From Diacronema lutheri (Eukaryota; Haptophyta; Pavlovophyceae; Pavlovales; Pavlovaceae), in NCBI GenBank assembly GCA_019448385.1, contig JAGTXO010000063.1:1-64000 (forward strand): a stretch of DNA of 64,000 nt. The letters are read 5' to 3'. Position numbers and translations under genes: made by a program. Positions within the stretch are counted from its first letter, which is position 1; every line of letters starts with the position of its first letter. Shown one piece after another: positions 40,353-54,704 of the stretch. The notes beneath the pieces are model-generated. The model ran no database searches. It was not told where the DNA came from and saw nothing but the letters and a program-made list of their open reading frames with translations.

Positions 40353-41129
40353 ATGGTGCGGATCTGCGTGTTCGCGTCAAGCAGTCAGCAGACGCCCACC
40401 GCCTACCTCACGGGGGCGGCGAGGCTAGGGATGCTCCTCGCGCAGGGTGGACACGTGTGCGTCAACGGCGGCGGCCGCTCGGGCGGCATGGGCGCGCTCA
40501 ATTCAGCCGTCGCAGCGGGCGGCGGCGAGATCGTTGGCGTGATCCACAAGCGGTGGGTCGTGGACGAGGTCGAGTTCGCCGTCGAGCGCGCGGGCGGCAA
40601 GGGCTCGCGCATGCTCGTCTTCGACGGCGACGACCTCGCCGCGCGGAAGCGCGGCCTGCGCGACGCGTGCGACGCGATCATCGTGCTGCCGGGCGGGCCC
40701 GGCACGTGGGACGAGCTCTTCGAGCTCGTCGCGCTGCGCCAGCTGGGCATGAGCGCACTGCCCATCTGCCTCGTGAACATCGACGGCTACTACGACGGCT
40801 TCGTCGAGCAGCTCCGGCGCGCGCAGGCCGACGCCGTCATCAAGGTCTCCGCCGCCATGCTGCTGCCCGTCTTTGCAACGGTCGACGATGCGCTCGAGTG
40901 GACGCTCGGCCAGCTGCGCGACGGGCCGTGCCTCGAGCTTGCACGCGCGGCGGAAGCCAGCCGTTTGAGCTACCGCGAGGGCGCGAGCCACGGTGCCGCC
41001 GCCGCCCTCGCCGCAGCTCGCGGCGCGCTGCCGGCGCTCGACGCGCGTGGCCGCACACGCGCGGCTAGTGCTGTGTGCTGCGTGGCGCTCGGCTTCGCCC
41101 TCGGCGCCGCATTCGCGCGGCCGCGCTAG
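40353..41129 (+). CDS. LOG-family phosphoribohydrolase with C-terminal membrane helix
   Basis: Intronless, 258 residues. The Rossmann-type LOG signature is complete: VCVNGGGRSGGMGALNSAVA for phosphate binding and LPGGPGTWDELFE for catalysis (PGGxGTxxE). LOG enzymes release free cytokinin bases from their ribotides in plants; in other organisms the substrate is a nucleoside monophosphate of uncertain role. The C-terminal 45 residues are Ala-rich and end in a hydrophobic helix (ASAVCCVALGFALGAAFARP), which would make it tail-anchored, an unusual feature for the family. The ATG at 40353 fits the family N-terminus (MVRICVFASSS). Confidence 0.9.
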   Translation: MVRICVFASSSQQTPTAYLTGAARLGMLLAQGGHVCVNGGGRSGGMGALNSAVAAGGGEIVGVIHKRWVVDEVEFAVERAGGKGSRMLVFDGDDLAARKRGLRDACDAIIVLPGGPGTWDELFELVALRQLGMSALPICLVNIDGYYDGFVEQLRRAQADAVIKVSAAMLLPVFATVDDALEWTLGQLRDGPCLELARAAEASRLSYREGASHGAAAALAAARGALPALDARGRTRAASAVCCVALGFALGAAFARPR

Positions 41130-41351
41130 CCCGCGATGGCAGCCCGTCGTGCGGGGCCGCGGTCACCAACGAATCCTTTCCACACACACACAAACTCCCA
41201 TTTTTTTTCTCTCTTTTTTTTCCGGCGCTTCGCTTTCCTGTCAGACTGCCGCAGCGCGCGGGCTCGGGCCTTCTTGCATTCTCGTCGCGCAAAGGGCGCG
41301 GCATTTGTCAGCACTCAGCAGCAACCGTGAAAGCGCAGAAGCCCGAACACA

Positions 41352-42626
41352 TTAGAAGCCGGCGAGGGTGATGAGCTGCGGCACCAGCCCGACGAATGTG
41401 GTCGCCGCGAAGACGAGGAAGAGGCTGCCGCCAATGTACCTGCAGGCGGCGGTCGCGCCACGCAAGCGTTGAGCGCGCGTCGGCGCGCGCCGGCGCGGCG
41501 CGGCGGCGCGCGCGCCGCGAACGCGCGCTGGCGCTGTGCGCGCACCCGATAATCTTCTCAGAGAGGTACTTGGAGAGGAACGAGCCGCCGAGCACCGCGC
41601 CGCCCGTCGCGAGGCAGTGCGCGATGATCGCGCCGCCGCAGACGCCAAACGGGTTCTGCGCCGCAGAGAGTGCGATCGTCGTGAGCTGCGAGCGGTCGCC
41701 GAGCTCGGCGGCGAACGTGAGGGCGAAGGCCTCGCCGACGAGAGCCCATCGTCCGCGCTTGTCGCCGATCGCCGCGAGCTCCTCCTCCGCCTCGCGCTGC
41801 TCGGCCGCCATTCCCGAATCGTCGCCATCCTCAATCGCCGCCGCGTCCGCGAGTGACTTGAGGCCAAAGTAGGAAAAGGAGGCGATGGCGATAATGTCGT
41901 CGATCGGGATGCCGCGCGTGAAACCGGTGGGCACAGCGTGGAACACCTGCCCGATCGCGACGGAGATGACCGTCATCACCGCGAGCGCGCCCGCTGCGCC
42001 GACGAACGTGAGTAGGCGCGACGTCTTCGCAGCGAGGATCGTCGCGATGAAGAAGGTCTTGTCGCCCAGATCGGACACCTGCGGTGCGGGTGGGGAACGT
42101 ATCCGCACATCGACGACATCCGCTTTTGTCACGCGCGAGCCAGCATGCGCCGAGACGACTAAGCGCGGTGCGCGCAGCACGGCGCGCGTGGCACGGCGCG
42201 CGTGGCACGGCGCGCGTGGCACGGCGCGGCGCGGCGCGCGTGGCGCGGCGCTGCGCGGCGCACAAAGATGAGCGAGAGCGCCTGGAAGAATGGCGAGTCG
42301 AGAAGCGAGCGGGTCACGGGCTCTACGAGCGAAGCGCCCGCTGAGGCGAGCGCCGGCGCCGAGTGGAGCAGCACCGGCGCGGCGATCAGGATGGGCGCGA
42401 TCACGCGCGCCGCCGAGCCGAGCAATTTGGCCGGTGCCGCGCGCCGCTCCGCCGCGCCATCGCTGAGCGTTACGAGAGGGCCGCCGCCATTGGGCGCGCT
42501 CGGCGGTCGTATGGCCATGCTCGGCGACCGCCGCGGCGCGAGCGAGCGCGCCTGTCCCACCGCCGCCGCACGTGTGGCGCCAACGCCGATGAGCGCGCAA
42601 AGAGCGAACGTCTTCATCGCGCTCAT
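41352..42626 (-). CDS. GDT1/TMEM165 (UPF0016) cation transporter
   Basis: Ca2+/Mn2+ : H+ antiporter family of Golgi and plastid membranes. Exons are the complements of 42264-42626, 41546-42078 and 41352-41439, giving 327 residues. Both family signatures are present in exon 2, SDLGDKTFFIATILA and AELGDRSQLTTIALSA, in the two inverted halves of the protein. About seven hydrophobic helices are visible. The N-terminus has a signal-peptide-like start (KTFALCALIGVGATRAAA), then an Arg/Ser-rich part, suggesting the plastid envelope or thylakoid, as for PAM71-type members. A loop rich in acidic residues (AAIEDGDDSGMAAEQREAEE) separates the halves. Intron 1 holds a 14-bp repeat (ggcgcgcgtggcac). Confidence 0.92.
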
Positions 42627-42710
42627 CCCCGGAAGGAGCCTCGAGTTCGCCTACTTACGAAACCGCCATTTATGGGAAATATGGCGGCATGAGCGCGCAG
42701 CGGGCGCGTG

Positions 42711-43920
42711 ATGGCAGGCCGACATTGCATGACTCTCGTCCAGATGCTGCGCTTCCCGTCTGTGCGCTCGTGCGCGCAGGGCACGCCGCTCATCCTCCTG
42801 CCACTGCTCGCCATTCTGGCGGCCGCGCTTGCGCTCGTACCGTTCGCACGGCCGTGCGCGGGCACGGCGGCGGAGCGCGAGTCGGCAGAGCGTGCGCGCG
42901 GTCAGCAACGGGCTGCTCGCGTACACGGTTTATGACGCGTGCTACATCGTGCGGCGGCCGCTCGCCGTGCGGCTTTCGCGCACGATCCTCGCGCATCACA
43001 TCGTCACGCTGGCCTTTTTGCTCGTGCCGTTGCACCACCACGACTTCTCCGATTTCACCGCAGTCGCCGGCACGCGCCGCTCCGCGAGCCGCTTGGCCGT
43101 CGCGCCGTCGCGCGCCGCCTCCATCGTTCCGCCCCCTCCGCACGAGCCCACCATTATTTTGTCGGCTGCCGCGCGCCGCGCGCGCGCGCCGTGCGCTCGA
43201 GCCGATCGCACGCTGTGCGCGTACACCGGTCAGCGCAGAACTGCACACCCTCGCGCGCATCGCGCGCCGGCGCCCGAGGCGCTCCGCCGGCGCAGCGCAC
43301 GGGCGCCGCTCCGCCGGCGCAGCGCATCACGGCGAGCACGCCCAGGCCGGCTCCGACGCTGTGTAGTGCCGGGCGATGTCATCGCGCATGCTGCTGCGCG
43401 CCGTCTGCGTGGGGCACGACGCCAGATTCGGGCTCATCCGGCTGGGCATGCATCCGCACCTACTCGCGGGCGTGCGCGCCGCGCGGCTAGGCACGCCGCG
43501 GGCCCGTCGGCGGCTCGGCACACCGCGGGCCCGTTGGCCGCTCGGCACACCGCGGGCCCGTCGGCGGCTCGGCACACCGCGGGCCCGTTGGCCGCTCGGC
43601 ACACCGCGGGCCCGTCGGCGGCTCGGCACAACGCGGGCCCGTGGGCGGCTCTGCGGCGTGCCGCCCCGCCGAGCGGCTCACGCGCGCGCGCGCCGCATCT
43701 TCGAACCGCCATGCGCGCGCGCGCGCCGCTGCAGCTGCCCGCCGCCGAGGCGTCCGTCGTGCGCGCGTGCCAGGCGCTGCTGTGCGTGTTCAACACCGGG
43801 CTGCTCGTGCGCGAGCGAGCCTCGCGACGGTGGGGCATGATTGTAGCAATCGCAAGCAAGGGGGGCTTTCAAAAAGCGAGTCAGAGCATGTCCGTTCAGT
43901 CAGGTGACGCAGCTCTGTGA
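42711..43920 (+). CDS. Probable TLC-domain membrane protein (exon model incomplete)
   Basis: Exon 1 (42711-42853) codes a hydrophobic helix (TPLILLPLLAILAAALALVP). It joins in phase across a 52-bp intron to exon 2 at 42906, which reads NGLLAYTVYDACYIVRR followed by LSRTILAHHIVTLAFLLVPL. The spacing of tyrosine/aspartate and HH recalls the TRAM-LAG1-CLN8 (TLC) domain of lipid-linked membrane proteins. Exon 2 probably ends near 43060. A likely last exon begins near 43733 (LPAAEASVVRACQALLCVF, NTGLLVRE) and stops at 43920. What lies between could not be settled; the region includes a 27-bp repeat. The family assignment is inferred. Confidence 0.45.
43487..43660. repeat. 27-bp tandem repeat
   Basis: Six to seven copies of a 27-bp unit (cggcacaccgcgggcccgtc plus ggcggct), alternating between cggcggct and tggccgct versions, so the true period may be 54. 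It is probably intronic to the TLC-like gene. Confidence 0.85.
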
Positions 43921-43998
43921 CGCGTCACGCACTCGACTGCCTGTCGCGCGCGCCACTCGGGAGGCGCACGCGGGCAGGCCGCGCGCCACCGGTGCGGC

Positions 43999-45510
43999 TC
44001 ATGGCGTGATGGAAGAAGGCCTGCGTTGCAGCTGCGGCGGCGGCGGCGGCACCCGGGTTATCCTCGGCCTGCGCTGCGTGGGCGAGACCGCGCTGCCCCT
44101 GCGGCGCGGGCCGAAGAAAGATTCGGCCACTCCGGCGCCATGCGGCTGCGGCGCATGTGCGACGTCGGCGTGCGGCGGGATCGCACGCTGGTTCGATTTC
44201 CTGGGCGAAAAGGCGTCGGACATGCGGCGGATCGTGCGCACGACGGGCGCGACGCCCCAGCGGCGGTAGGCAAAGATGGCGAGCACGATCGTCATCACGC
44301 CGACAAAGCACGAGACGGTGCTCGTGATGATGAGGTTGTTGGTGCTGAGCCCGATCAGGCTGTCGACCTCGTTCTTGATGCTGCCTACCCCGCCGCCATC
44401 GTTCGTTTTCTTCCTGCCGGACGGGCCGCCGCTCGTCGTCGCCGCCGACGCCGACGTCGTGAAGGGCGGCGGGCTTGGCGGCGGTGGGCTGGGTGGCACG
44501 AGCAGCGTAACGGTCGGCAGCGTCATCACGCTCACACCAAGTGCGACGCCCAGGTCGGCGGCCGTCGTCTGCGCGAACGCGACGGCGACGGCGTCGGCGC
44601 GCGCGCGGCTCGTCGAGGTGATGCTGAAAGCGACCTCGATGCGCCGGTCCGTCGCGAACGTGGTGCCCTCGGCGACCGACTGCACGGCGACGCGCTCGGT
44701 GCTGCCCATCTGAAGAAAGGCGATCATCTTGCTTTCAAAGTTGACGACGTCAAAGGCCTCGAGGCCCGGCGCGACCGCGGCGTCGAGTCGGCGCGCTGAC
44801 GGGCGCGCGCGTGACACGTCACGCAGCTGCCGGCGCGCGCCGTCGAAGACGAGGGACATCTGCGCGGCGGTGGCCGTCTGGCCGGGCGGCGGGCTCGGCG
44901 GCGGCGGGCTCGGTGGTGGCGTGGGCGGCGGCGGGCTGGGCGGCGGGCTCGGCGGCGACGGGCTGGGCGGCGGGCTTGGCGGTGGCGGGCTCGGCGGCGG
45001 GCGCGGCGGCGGGCTGGGCGGCGGGCTTGGCGGCGGCGGGCTCGGCGGCGGGCTCGGCGGCGGGCTGGGCGGCGGCAGGCGCGGCGGCGGCGGGCTTGGT
45101 GGTGGGCTAGGCGGCGGCGGGCTGGGCGGCGGGCTTGGCGGAGGCGGGCTGGGCGGCGGGCTCGGCGGCGGCGGGCGCGGCGGCGGGCGCGGCGGACTTG
45201 GCGGCGGCGGGCTTGGTGGCGGGCTCGGCGGCGGCAAGCGTGGTGGCGGCGGGCTTGGTGGCGGGCTAGGCGGTGGCGGGCTGGGCAGAGGGCTCGGGGG
45301 CGGCGGGCTGGGCGGTGGGCTAGGGGGCGGCGGGCTCGGCGGCGGGCGCGGCGGCGGCGGGCTCGACGGCGGGCTCGGCGGCGGCGGGCTCGGCGGCGGG
45401 CTCGGCGGCGGCGGGCTCGGCGGCGGTCGTGGCGGCGGCGGGCTCGGCGGCGGGCTCGGCGGCGGCGGGCTGGGCGGCGGTCGTGGCGGCGGCGGGCTCG
45501 GCGGCGGGCT

Positions 45511-45541
<31 letters not shown>

Positions 45542-46107
45542 GGCGGCGGGCTCGGCGGCGGGCTCGGCGGCGGCGGGCTGGGCGGCGGGCTCGGCGGCGG
45601 CGGGCTGGGCGGCGGGCTCGGCGGCGGCGGGCTCGGCGGTGAGCTTGGCGGCGGCGAGCTTGGCGGCGGGCTTGGCGGCGGGCTGGGCGGCGGTCTGGGC
45701 GGCGGGCTCGGCGGTGGGCTCGGCGGGTGACTCGGCGGCGGCGGACTGGGCGGTGGGCTTGGCGGAGGCGGGCTGGGCGGCGGACTGGGCGGCGGCGGGC
45801 GCGGCGGCGGGCGTGGCGGACTTGGCGGCGGCGGGCTTGGGGGCGGGGCGGGCGGAGGCGGGCTTGGCGGCGGGCTCGGCGGCGGCAAGCGTGGTGGCGG
45901 CGGGCTTGGTGGCGGGCTCGGCGGTGGCGGGCTGGGCGGCGGGCTCGGCGGCGGCGAGCTCGGCGGCGGGCGCGGCGGCGGCGGGCTCGGCGGTGGGTTC
46001 GGCGGCGGCGGGCTGGGCGGCGGGCTCGGCGGCGGCGGACTTGGTGGCGGCGCCGGTGGAGGCGGGCTTGGCGGCGGGTTCGGCGGCGGCGGGCTCGGCG
46101 GCGGGCT

Positions 46108-46138
<31 letters not shown>

Positions 46139-46391
46139 GGCGGCGGGCTCGGCGGCGGCGTCGGCGGCGGCGGGCTCGGCGGTGGACTCGGCGGTGCGCT
46201 AGGAGGCAAGCTGGGCGGCGGCGGGCTTGGCGGTGAGGAGGGGCTGATTGGCGGTGGGCTCGGCGGCGGCGGGCTCGGCGGCGGCTTCGGAGGGCTTGGC
46301 GGCGGCGGGCTTGGCGGCGGGCTTGGCGGCGGGCTTGGCGGCGGCGGCGGGCTGGGCGGCGGGCTGGGCGGCGGCGAGCTTGGCGGCGGGC

Positions 46392-46423
<32 letters not shown>

Positions 46424-46958
46424 GGCAGCGGGCTCGGCGGCGGGCTAGGCGGCGGCGGGCTGGGCGGTGGGCTCGGCGGTGGCGGGCTTGGCGGCGGGCT
46501 CGGCGGCGGCGGGCTCGGCGGCGGGCTTGGCGGCGGCGGGCTTGGCGGCGGGCTCGGCGGCGGCGGGCTCGGCGGCGGGCTTGGCGGTGGCGGGCTCGGC
46601 GGTGGGCGCGGCGGCGGCGGGCTTGGCGGCGGGTACGGCGGCTGCGGGCTCGGCGGCGGGCGCGGCGGCAGCGGGCTCGGCGGCGGGCTCGGCGGCGGCG
46701 GGCTTGGCGGCGGGCTCGGCGGCGGCGGGCTCGGCGGCGGCGTCGGCGGTGGCGGGTTCGGCGGTGGGCGCGGCGGTGGCGGGCTCGGCGGCGGCGTCGG
46801 CGGTGGCGGGCTCGGCGGCGGGCGCGGCGGCGGCGGGCTTGGAGGCGGGCTCGGCGGCGGCGGGCTCGGCGGCGGGCTTGGCGGAGGCGGGCTGGGTGGC
46901 GGGCTTGGCGGCGGCGGGCTCGGCGGCGGCGTCGGCGGTGGCGGGTTCGGCGGTGGGC

Positions 46959-46990
<32 letters not shown>

Positions 46991-49467
46991 GGTGGCGGGC
47001 TTGGCGGCGGGCGCGGCGGCGGCGGGCTTGGCGGCGGGCTAGGCGGCGGCGGGCTCGGCGGTGGGCTCGGCGGCGGCGGGCTTGGCGGCGGCGTCGGCGG
47101 TGGCGGGTTCGGCGGTGGACGCGGCGGCGGCGGGCTCGGCGGCGGGCTTGGCGGCGGCGGGCTTGGCGGCGGGCGCGGCGGCGGCGGGCTTGGCGGTGGG
47201 CTTGGCGGCGGCGGGCTCGGCGGCGGGCTTGGCGGAGGCGGGCTGGGCGGCGGGCTTGGCGGCGGCGGGCTCGGCGGCGGCGTCGGCGGTGGCGGGCTCG
47301 GCGGCGGGTTCGGCGGCGGCGGGCTCGGCGGCGGCGTCGGCGGCGGCGGGCTCGGCGGCGGCGTCGGCGGCGGCGGGCTCGGCGGCGGCGCGGGCGGCGG
47401 CGGGCTTGGCGGCGGGCTTGGCGGCGGCGGGCTCGGCGGCGGCAACGGCGGCGGCGGGCTCGGCGGCGGGTTCGGCGGCGGCGGGCTCGGCGGCGGCGTC
47501 GGCGGCGGCGGGCTCGGCGGCGGCGTCGGCGGCGGCGGGCTCGGCGGCGGGTTCGGCGGCGGCGGGCTCGGCGGTGGGCGTGGCGGCGGCGGGCTCGGCG
47601 GCGGGCTCGGCGGCGGCGGGCTCGGCGGCGGATTCAATGGCGGGGCGCCCGTTTGCAGCGTGGGCGCCTCGCGAATGCACGCCTGCCCAATCTTGCTTTG
47701 TACAAAAGCGCAGATTTGCTCGCCGCTCGCAGGAGCGAACCCGTCCGTGTCATACCCGAGGTATGGAAGCATCAGGCCGCTGTCCGTGTGATCGCCGCCC
47801 ATGGAGTGCCCCATCTCGTGCGCCATCAATTTCCAGTTCAAATTGTCACCAATGTAGCTCGACACCGACGTGGGCGCGCGGCACGCGAACTCGTTCGACG
47901 AGCACGCGCTCGCCGGGCGGTAGCCGACCGCGTTGGCGCCAACGCCGGGCGCCCTGCTGAAGTTGGAGAGGCGGAACCAGTGCGACCCCTCGCCCACGGT
48001 GAATGGCTCGCCCGTTCCCAGGAAGCGAATCGGCCTGGCCGCCGGTGCGCACATCCATCCGATTGTAGCGATGCCGTTCTGGCCCTGCGGGTGGCAGTCG
48101 GTGAGCAGCTGCCACATGGCATTCGGGGTCGACGCGCTCAGCCCCGTCTTGTCGCCAATCCACTGCGCGAATGCACCCTGCTGCGCGAGAATGCCCGTCT
48201 GCCATGCGTTGCCCGCCTGCCAAAGCATCGGCACGCCCGTCGTGTGGCGATAGTAAATTCCCGCGAGCCACAGGTCGGGGTGCGGGTTGTACCCGTCCGC
48301 CGCAAATCGAAAGCTCTGCGCGCCACGGCATTGGTCGGCGAGGACGTTGGGCGATGAGGGCGGTTTGTAGTTGGGCCCGACCGAACCAAAGTCGGCTTGC
48401 GCGTTCGGCCCGAGGGACGGGTCGGGCGAATTTGCCGGCGCGCTCGCCGCGTGCACGATGAAGCTGCCCGCGGCAGGGTTGATGACGATCCGGATGCCAA
48501 GCTGCTCCTCATACCGTTGGTTCATCGTCGTGACCTGCGCCTGCACATAGTTCCGCAGCGTGGTGACCTCGTCGCAGCCGGCACACCCGGCCATCACGCG
48601 CGCGGTGAAGCCCGAGTCGACGAGGAAGCTGACCGGCACCTCCTGCGTCGCGTGCGTGCAGCCCGGCAGCCGGCCGCCAAATTGGTCTTGCAGCCGGCGC
48701 GCGTCGTCCACGCGGCTGGCGCCGACCGAGCTCGCGTTCGAGCGCGCGTCGCCATGCGCGCGCGCGGAGCGCCCGTCCTCGTCGAGCAGCGAGGCGTGCG
48801 CGTGGTCAGCCACGCCATGGGCGTGCTCGTGCTCGTGCCCGTGCCCGTGCTCGTGCTCATGCTCGTGCTCGTGCTCGTGCTTTTCGTTCAGCGCACGCCG
48901 CGCGCCGCTATTGCCACCGCTCTTGCCGCCATGCGACCCGCTGCAGCCGATATGGGCCTCGCGCTCGTCGTCGCCCGTGCCAACGAGGATTAAGTCGTCC
49001 TGCGTGTCGCGCAGCGCGCGACCGGCGTGCGGCTGGGCGTCATCGTCACCGAGCAGCTCAAACGAGTCGGCGGGCGTGAGCGAGAATGTCTGCTCGCGCA
49101 GGCCCCGATTGAACACCGCGTTGAGCCGGCCGTCGCTGCGCACATGCGCGACGATCCATCCGCGGTTGGGCAACTTGCTCTCCCACACTTGCAGGGGCGG
49201 CACGTCGTGCACGCTTGTCTTGTGGCCCATGGCATACGTCATCTGCGCGTTCGGTGTGGTCGTCGACACGCGCTGCAGCTCGTAGCTGTGGCGCTTGACG
49301 CCCGCGGTGAACGCGAGCTCGAGCACGTCGTCGCCGGGCGCGCCTGCGAGGCCGCGCCGAACGACTCGCAGATCCGTCACGCGCTGGTACTTGCGGAGGG
49401 GCGTGCGCGCGCGCTGCGCTGCCAGAACGCTCGCGCCGAGCGCGAGCATGAGCGCCGCGCGCATCAT
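43999..49467 (-). CDS. Membrane metzincin protease with giant proline-rich stalk
   Basis: One uninterrupted frame of 1822 residues. A signal peptide (MMRAALMLALGASVLAAQ) is followed by a propeptide-like region, a His/Glu stretch (HEHEHEHEHEHGHGHEHEHA, about 197-216) and a Cys-rich catalytic domain. The zinc site HEMGHSMGGDH (550-560), with SGLMLPYLG as a plausible Met-turn, is of the metzincin type, nearest the reprolysin/ADAM group. Residues of about 609-1529 are a nearly pure PPSPPPP array with N, R, T or A in place of S at intervals, as in the hydroxyproline-rich walls and pherophorins of algae. A small beta-rich domain follows (FDVVNFESKMIAFLQMGSTE), then a membrane helix near 1705-1735 (IITSTVSCFVGVMTIVLAIF) and a basic cytoplasmic tail. 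The likely role is cleavage of surface or wall glycoproteins. Confidence 0.85.
44880..47650. repeat. GC-rich coding repeat of the proline stalk
   Basis: About 2.77 kb of degenerate 21- to 30-bp units, on the plus strand ggcggcgggctcggcggcgg, encode the PPSPPPP array on the minus strand. Third positions vary more than first and second, which indicates that the protein sequence is being maintained. Confidence 0.85.
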
Positions 49468-50147
49468 CGGGGCTCAGCCCGAGCCTCGGCCTCCAGGGGT
49501 AGAATAGAGTGGTAGGCGGCGGGGGGGGGGGGGGGGGGGGGGGGGGGCACGAAAGAGCTGCCAACCGCACCGGTAACTAGCGGAAATGCAGTGAATTTTC
49601 GCGCCGCTTTGAGAAACGACCAAGCGCAGCGACCCTTCGGTCGCGGATATGGGGGTAGTCATTCGAAGAATAGCAAGGCTCGGCTATTTTTGACACGTCA
49701 TCGCTGAGCCGTACCCGAGCCCGTTGCATCGTCGAACCCTGCTGCGGCGGACGATGGGCCGCGACGGCGCGGCGCGCGCCGCGGCGCGCAATTGCGGCGG
49801 CCGCCGTTCGCCGGCGTGCGTGCAGCGCCTGCTTTGGCGACCGCGCGCTGTATGCCCTCGCGTCTACCGCGCCGCGATCGCGCGCCACGTCGCGTTCGCG
49901 TCCTCATCGTCTCAGTCTGAGATCACGAGAACGCGTCCTCGTGCCTCGCGCGTTCCTTCTTTGCCCCTCCTCTGGCCCTCAGCGGTACACGGCCGTGTGA
50001 ACGGGCGACAACATGGCCAAGCGGGCCCGCTTGCAGGCGAGCGTGCCCAAGCTGCTCGCGCTCTCGCTTTCGGGCATCGCGTTCTACGGTCCCCCCGCGG
50101 ACGTTGGCGGTACGCGCTCAACCGCTCTCAGTTGTCAGTCTGTGCGC
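49468..50147. other. Intergenic region, poly-G run and one possible small gene
   Basis: A poly-G run of about 27 bases lies at 49520-49546. The stretch 49560-49720 is more AT-rich (gaaacgaccaagcgcagcg, ctatttttgacacgtc) and is the likely promoter of the metzincin gene. At 50013 a plus-strand ATG in good context (gacaacatggcc) opens a frame starting MAKRARLQASVPKLLALSLS that meets a GTACGC donor near 50108. It may be a first exon, but no second exon was found, so it is not called as a gene. Confidence 0.4.
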
Positions 50148-51323
50148 TCAACCGGCCACACCGGCGTACTTGTCGGCGCGGCGCGCGCGCCGCTCCGCGT
50201 GCTCCTCGCACCACTTGTCCGACCTACCGTCGCTGTGCACGACGACGGGGACGAAGGGCGGCGCGCCGCCCGCCGTACCGTCCGACGCGTCATCGCCGCA
50301 GCTGTCGTTACTTGGCGCGCCGGCGACCGCCACGTCGCCGCGTGCGCGCGCGAGCGCCGCAAACCCGGCGCGGTACATGGCCGCGCGCGTGCGCCGCTGG
50401 TTGCGCCCGGCGCCGGGCGGCGCGCCGGCGGGCGCGAGCGCGTCGACGAGCACCCACGTCGCGTACTGCGCGTGCGCGCCGAAGCCGTGCGCGGTGATGT
50501 CGGCCATCATGGCGGTGCCGAGCGTTTCCTCGGGGAACTGGCCGCGGCGCACGCGGCTCTGCTTGCCGCCAAAACCAAACACGAATTCCAAACAGTGCTT
50601 GCGCGGCACGATGTGCGTCGAATCGTACCAAAACGCGAGCGGCGCGAGCTCGACGGCGCCGAAACGGCTCGCGCCGGGCAGGCGGAGGCGGTGCCGGCCG
50701 AAGAGCAGCTCCGGGTGCGCGTGCGTTGAGTGCGTCGGCAGGCACACGTACTTGACGCGGTCGCCATGAGCGTCGAGCGCGCCGAGAACGCCATCGAGGT
50801 CAAAGCCGCGCACGAACGGGCGGTCGTGCTGGAGGACAAGGACGTAGCGCGAATCGCGGTAGAGCATCCCCTGCCGCACCGCGAAGCCAAAGCCGCCCCG
50901 CCCAGCCAGCTCGACGATGGTCGCGTGCGACCACGGTCGGTCGCCGGCGGCAATCAGCGCGCGCAGCCGGCGGACATACTCGCGGTAGCGCGCGGCGAGG
51001 TCGTGCGAGCAGATGCCGCGCTTGAGACGGTCGGTGCTGCCCAGCTTCACGCCGTCGCACACGATCGTGAGCGGCGCAGCGAGCAGCGCTGGCACGTGCG
51101 CCAGCGAGTCGAGGAGCTCCTCAAGCAACGCCGTCGACGGGTGGCACGGCGCCGGCGACGTGACGACGACGATGGCGAGGCGCGGGCACGCGGCGGCTGC
51201 GCGCGCGGCACGGCGGCGCGCGTGCACGATGGCGCGCAACCCCGCCGCAAGCAGCACGCCAAGCAGCGCCACGCCCGCCGCGCCCGCGCGGCGCGACACG
51301 GTGCGTAGGTCGAGCAGGCGCAT
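50148..51323 (-). CDS. Putative type II membrane glycosyltransferase
   Basis: Intronless, 391 residues from the ATG at 51323. A single N-terminal membrane helix (AGAAGVALLGVLLAAGLRAI) is followed by an Arg-rich stem, the layout of Golgi type II transferases. The catalytic-like part starts RLAIVVVTSPAPCHPS, contains LTIVCDGVK, a long GGFGFAVRQGMLYRDSRYVL strand-helix and LVLQHDRPF in the position of a DxD-type metal site, and later FWYDSTHIVPRKHC and GQFPEETLGTAM. These suggest a GT-A fold, possibly a family 2-like enzyme; the donor and acceptor sugars are unknown. An upstream GTG in frame has no advantage over this start. Confidence 0.65.
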   Translation of the reverse strand: MRLLDLRTVSRRAGAAGVALLGVLLAAGLRAIVHARRRAARAAAACPRLAIVVVTSPAPCHPSTALLEELLDSLAHVPALLAAPLTIVCDGVKLGSTDRLKRGICSHDLAARYREYVRRLRALIAAGDRPWSHATIVELAGRGGFGFAVRQGMLYRDSRYVLVLQHDRPFVRGFDLDGVLGALDAHGDRVKYVCLPTHSTHAHPELLFGRHRLRLPGASRFGAVELAPLAFWYDSTHIVPRKHCLEFVFGFGGKQSRVRRGQFPEETLGTAMMADITAHGFGAHAQYATWVLVDALAPAGAPPGAGRNQRRTRAAMYRAGFAALARARGDVAVAGAPSNDSCGDDASDGTAGGAPPFVPVVVHSDGRSDKWCEEHAERRARRADKYAGVAG

Positions 51324-51440
51324 GGCTGCTTCAGCCGCGCGAACGCGCTGACTTGGCAAGATCACGGATCACTCGGGACCACGGGCTCGGACGTGCCCGG
51401 TGAAGCTCGGGCGCAGAAGAGCACCGCTTTTGCGTAGGAT

Positions 51441-54542
<3,102 letters not shown>

Positions 54543-54704
54543 TCGCCCGGCCCGCCGTTTACAACCTTGGTACAACTGTGAGTACGGGTACGTGGGCTTC
54601 GACCGTCTCGTCCGTACGGAGCGGCAGGAAGTCAACACTCGCGGACGTTTCATCAAGGGCGGACAAACTGGCAACGTGCGTCAAAGTTGGCGGCAGATGC
54701 ACGG

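Noticed and set aside
44026-47960. Long Gly-rich and Ala-rich plus-strand frames opposite the metzincin
   Set aside because: They are antisense readings of the proline array. The minus strand has signal peptide, zinc site and membrane helix, and its codon positions behave as coding.
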